This document shows positions 58,230 through 64,000 of a DNA stretch of 64,000 nucleotides, one piece after another; position 1 is the stretch's first letter, and each line of letters begins with the position of its first letter. The stretch spans positions 1 through 64,000 of the forward strand of contig NZ_JAAZQX010000005.1 in assembly GCF_012371325.1 (NCBI RefSeq), written 5' to 3'. A model generated the notes under the pieces. That model had not been told where the DNA came from. It did no database searches and saw only the letters and a list, made by a program, of their open reading frames with translations. The DNA is from Acinetobacter sp. A2 (lineage in GTDB: Bacteria; Pseudomonadota; Gammaproteobacteria; Pseudomonadales; Moraxellaceae). The translations under genes were made by a program, and so were the position numbers.

Positions 58230-58643
58230 TTAGTTCTCAAGTGCTGGGGTTGCAGCAGCAATGGCAGCGGCAACTGCATCATCTTCAGATTGTGTGCCAG
58301 ATGTATTGCTTGGACGTGCCTGAGTTGGCTTGTCTTCTGCAACAGGTGCTTCAGCTCTTGGAGCAGGTGCGGCAGCAGGTTGTGCAGGTGTTTCACGGCG
58401 AATTTCAGTCGTAGTATTCGCTGTTTCAGTACGTTCTACTTCTACATGTGCAGGCATTTCTGGTTCAGCATCTTCAATGCTTTCTACAGGTTCTAGTGGT
58501 TCAAATTGAGCAGTTTCAGTGGTTTGTTCAGTTTGAACTTCAACTTGCTCTTGCTCATCTTGCTTTGGCTGTTCTTTTTTAACACATGCAGTTACCAACA
58601 ACGCCGTTGCAATTGCACCACAGATTAAAAGTTTCTTATTCAT
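58230..58643 (-). CDS. Acidic, disordered lipoprotein
   Basis: A 137-residue lipoprotein with lipobox VTAC followed by a tail rich in Glu, Thr, Pro and Ala, with little predicted order. It contains PLEPVESIEDAEPEMPAHVE and ends with Ala-rich AVAAAIAAATPALEN. It may be attached to the outer membrane and extend into the periplasm, but function is unknown. Its N-terminus (TAC-V-KKEQ) resembles the small lipoprotein at 38795-39067. Divergent from pyrG. Confidence 0.8.
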   Translation of the reverse strand: MNKKLLICGAIATALLVTACVKKEQPKQDEQEQVEVQTEQTTETAQFEPLEPVESIEDAEPEMPAHVEVERTETANTTTEIRRETPAQPAAAPAPRAEAPVAEDKPTQARPSNTSGTQSEDDAVAAAIAAATPALEN

Positions 58644-58725
58644 AATCGCACAAAATAAAAGATCGGATAGACGAGCGTATTATAGCAATAAAATGACAGA
58701 TGAAAATCCTCTCAAGAAGTTCTAA

Positions 58726-60510
<1,785 letters not shown>

Positions 60511-60541
60511 GATGGCTTTAGGAATAGACTAGGAAGTTTAA

Positions 60542-61399
<858 letters not shown>

Positions 61400-61457
61400 G
61401 TTAGACGTATATTAAATTATAGACTCATTGATGCGATCAAAAGCATCTTGTTATTAA

Positions 61458-62765
<1,308 letters not shown>

Positions 62766-62777
62766 GCGACATTGTGC

Positions 62778-63173
62778 ATGTTAAATGTATTTGACTCCAA
62801 AGCGAGTAAAGCATTGTTGGGCCTTGCGATCTTTTTGATCGCAGGGTTTCAATATTTATATTGGTTTGGTGAGGGTGGTTACCAGGACCATGCTGCACTG
62901 ACAGAAAAAATCCAACAACAAACAGAATTAAATCAAGATCTCAAAGAACGCAATCGTGTACTTGCAGCAGAAGTCTATGACTTAAAAAATGGGGTAGAAG
63001 CCATAGAAGAGCATGCCCGTTTAGATTTAGGCTTGATTAAGCCACATGAAACATTTGTGCAAATGAGCACCATTAGCACACAATATAAACCCATTTATAT
63101 TCAACCCAATTCAACTGTAGATTTACGTACCAATGAATCACAACAACCCGCAGCAACCGCCACAACACCCTAA
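62778..63173 (+). CDS. ftsB: Cell-division protein FtsB
   Basis: A small bitopic inner-membrane protein of the divisome, linking FtsQ and FtsL. One membrane helix (residues about 12-30, AIFLIAGFQYLYWF) is followed by a coiled coil from about 38 to 75 (ALTEKIQQQTELNQDLKERN), then a conserved KNGVEAIEEHARLDLGLI. A disordered tail follows. At 131 residues it is longer than E. coli FtsB (103). The end overlaps ispD by 41 bases, as in many genomes where the pair is adjacent. Confidence 0.92.
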   Translation: MLNVFDSKASKALLGLAIFLIAGFQYLYWFGEGGYQDHAALTEKIQQQTELNQDLKERNRVLAAEVYDLKNGVEAIEEHARLDLGLIKPHETFVQMSTISTQYKPIYIQPNSTVDLRTNESQQPAATATTP

Positions 63174-63864
63174 ACTTTGGGCGATTATTCCCGCAGCGGG
63201 TTCAGGTAGCCGTTTTTCTAAAACTGAATTAAAACAATATCAAACCATACAAGATCAAACTGTCTTAGAACATAGTATTGCACGTTTAAATCATTTACCG
63301 TTGGCGGGCTATGTTTTGGCTATAGGTCAAGCAGATGATGTAGCACAAAACCTAAACTTGGCCCAAAGAGAAAAAGCACATTTTTGCTTAGGTGGCGCCG
63401 AGCGAGTAGACTCTGTGTTGAATGCATTACGTTATTTGGCTGAAATTGCACATGCAGATGATTGGGTCTTGGTGCATGATGCAGCACGACCTTGTGTCAC
63501 GACTGTTTGTCTAGAACAGCTATATCAGACTGCACAAGACACAGATCAAAGTGCAATTTTAGCTATTCCTGTGCGAGATACCTTAAAGCGCGTTGCATAT
63601 GCACCTCAAATTGAAAAAACAGTCAGCCGCGACTATCTTTGGCAGGCGCAAACTCCTCAAATTGCAAAACTAAGTGTGCTTAAAAGTGCAATCGAATCTG
63701 CTTTGGAGCAACAACATACTATTACGGATGAAGCCAGTGCTTTAGAAGCTATGGGGTATGCAGTCAATGTCGTACAGGGGCGTTCTGATAATATTAAAAT
63801 CACCTATCCTGATGACTTGGAACTTGCACGTTTAATTTTATCTGCACAACAACAAGCCCTGTAA
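63133..63864 (+). CDS. ispD: 2-C-methyl-D-erythritol 4-phosphate cytidylyltransferase
   Basis: A cytoplasmic enzyme of the MEP isoprenoid pathway, making CDP-methylerythritol. The CTP-binding AIIPAAGSGSRF near residue 17, VLVHDAARPCV and ITDEASALEAMGY are typical. It has 243 residues, with a Gln/Pro/Asn-rich N-terminal stretch of about 14 residues from the overlap with ftsB, which other IspD lack. No later ATG before the conserved part allows a shorter start. ispF is not adjacent. Confidence 0.94.
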   Translation: MNHNNPQQPPQHPKLWAIIPAAGSGSRFSKTELKQYQTIQDQTVLEHSIARLNHLPLAGYVLAIGQADDVAQNLNLAQREKAHFCLGGAERVDSVLNALRYLAEIAHADDWVLVHDAARPCVTTVCLEQLYQTAQDTDQSAILAIPVRDTLKRVAYAPQIEKTVSRDYLWQAQTPQIAKLSVLKSAIESALEQQHTITDEASALEAMGYAVNVVQGRSDNIKITYPDDLELARLILSAQQQAL

Positions 63865-63972
63865 AACCACAAGATAAAGTGGAAATTTCAGCGATTATAG
63901 TTTAATGATTCACTCTGTGCAGCTTTGCTTCTATAATTGTCCGTTCTGTCTATTTAAAACCTTTGAGCCGTA

Positions 63973-64000
63973 TGAATCCATCGCAGCAGTATCGTTTTTT
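63973..64000 (+). CDS. Start of an unidentified gene (partial)
   Basis: An ATG preceded by GAG opens a frame MNPSQQYRF that runs off the end of the window. Nine codons cannot identify it. Its position after ispD could fit a downstream gene with its own promoter in the 110-bp gap. Confidence 0.35.

Overview
The window looks like a chromosomal segment of an Acinetobacter species (Moraxellaceae, Gammaproteobacteria). The reasons are low-GC, AT-rich intergenic DNA, the pyrG-kdsA-eno-ftsB-ispD block, a divergent pair closely matching AceR/AceI (the Acinetobacter chlorhexidine efflux system), and several small lipoproteins and genus-type hypothetical proteins. The species cannot be named from sequence reading alone. 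No tRNA, rRNA or CRISPR array was recognised.

Layout. 1-2.1 kb: the tail of an upstream gene and two hypothetical proteins. 2.2-4.8 kb: pepN. 4.9-5.6 kb: an internally deleted IS4-type element with recognisable inverted ends. 5.7-7.6 kb: a BCCT (choline/betaine) carrier. 7.9-8.3 kb: a small lipoprotein gene split by one in-frame stop codon. 8.5-9.9 kb: glutathione reductase. 10-12 kb: a structured intergenic region, a small hypothetical gene with a long leader, and two tandem universal stress proteins. 12-15.3 kb: a lipoprotein esterase and a benE transporter gene broken both by an IS630-type insertion and by a homopolymer frameshift. 15.4-18.7 kb: LysE-type exporter, transaldolase, aceR and aceI. 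18.7-24.3 kb: a thiolase / large FabG / MaoC hot-dog module for acyl-CoA metabolism, then a serine hydrolase. 24.3-28.4 kb: dnaX, a thioesterase and an iron alcohol dehydrogenase. 28.4-32.2 kb: an apparent operon of protein-tyrosine phosphatase, murB, a DUF218 protein and a lipase-like hydrolase. 32.4-35 kb: a LuxR-type response regulator and its histidine kinase. 35-37.3 kb: roxA, a Maf-family pyrophosphatase and a DUF2237 protein. 37.4-40.3 kb: pgk, a lipoprotein and fba. 40.3-46.6 kb: a DMT transporter, a zinc-ribbon protein, nfsB, hpaI, lpxH, ppiB and glnS. 46.6-51 kb: an LRAT-like protein, a DUF2233 protein, small proteins, trmA and a zinc-less sirtuin. 51.2-58.1 kb: gcdH, a hydrolase, a PadR regulator divergent from fadH, a SnoaL-like protein and a YheT-type hydrolase. 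58.2-64 kb: a lipoprotein, then pyrG, kdsA, eno, ftsB, ispD and the first codons of another gene.

Most of the window is core metabolism: glycolysis (pgk, fba, eno, tal), cell envelope (murB, lpxH, kdsA, ftsB), isoprenoid synthesis (ispD), and fatty acyl and aromatic catabolism (fadH, gcdH, hpaI, thiolase/FabG/MaoC). Signs of mobile DNA and decay are confined to about 4.87-5.64 kb, 7.9-8.3 kb and 13-15.3 kb. I did not find a clearly new multi-gene system. The most checkable novelties are the two operator-like palindromes 42 bp apart between padR and fadH, the low-complexity basic extension on the thiolase, the long structured leader at about 10.17-10.35 kb, the LRAT-domain protein, and the sirtuin lacking its zinc cysteines.
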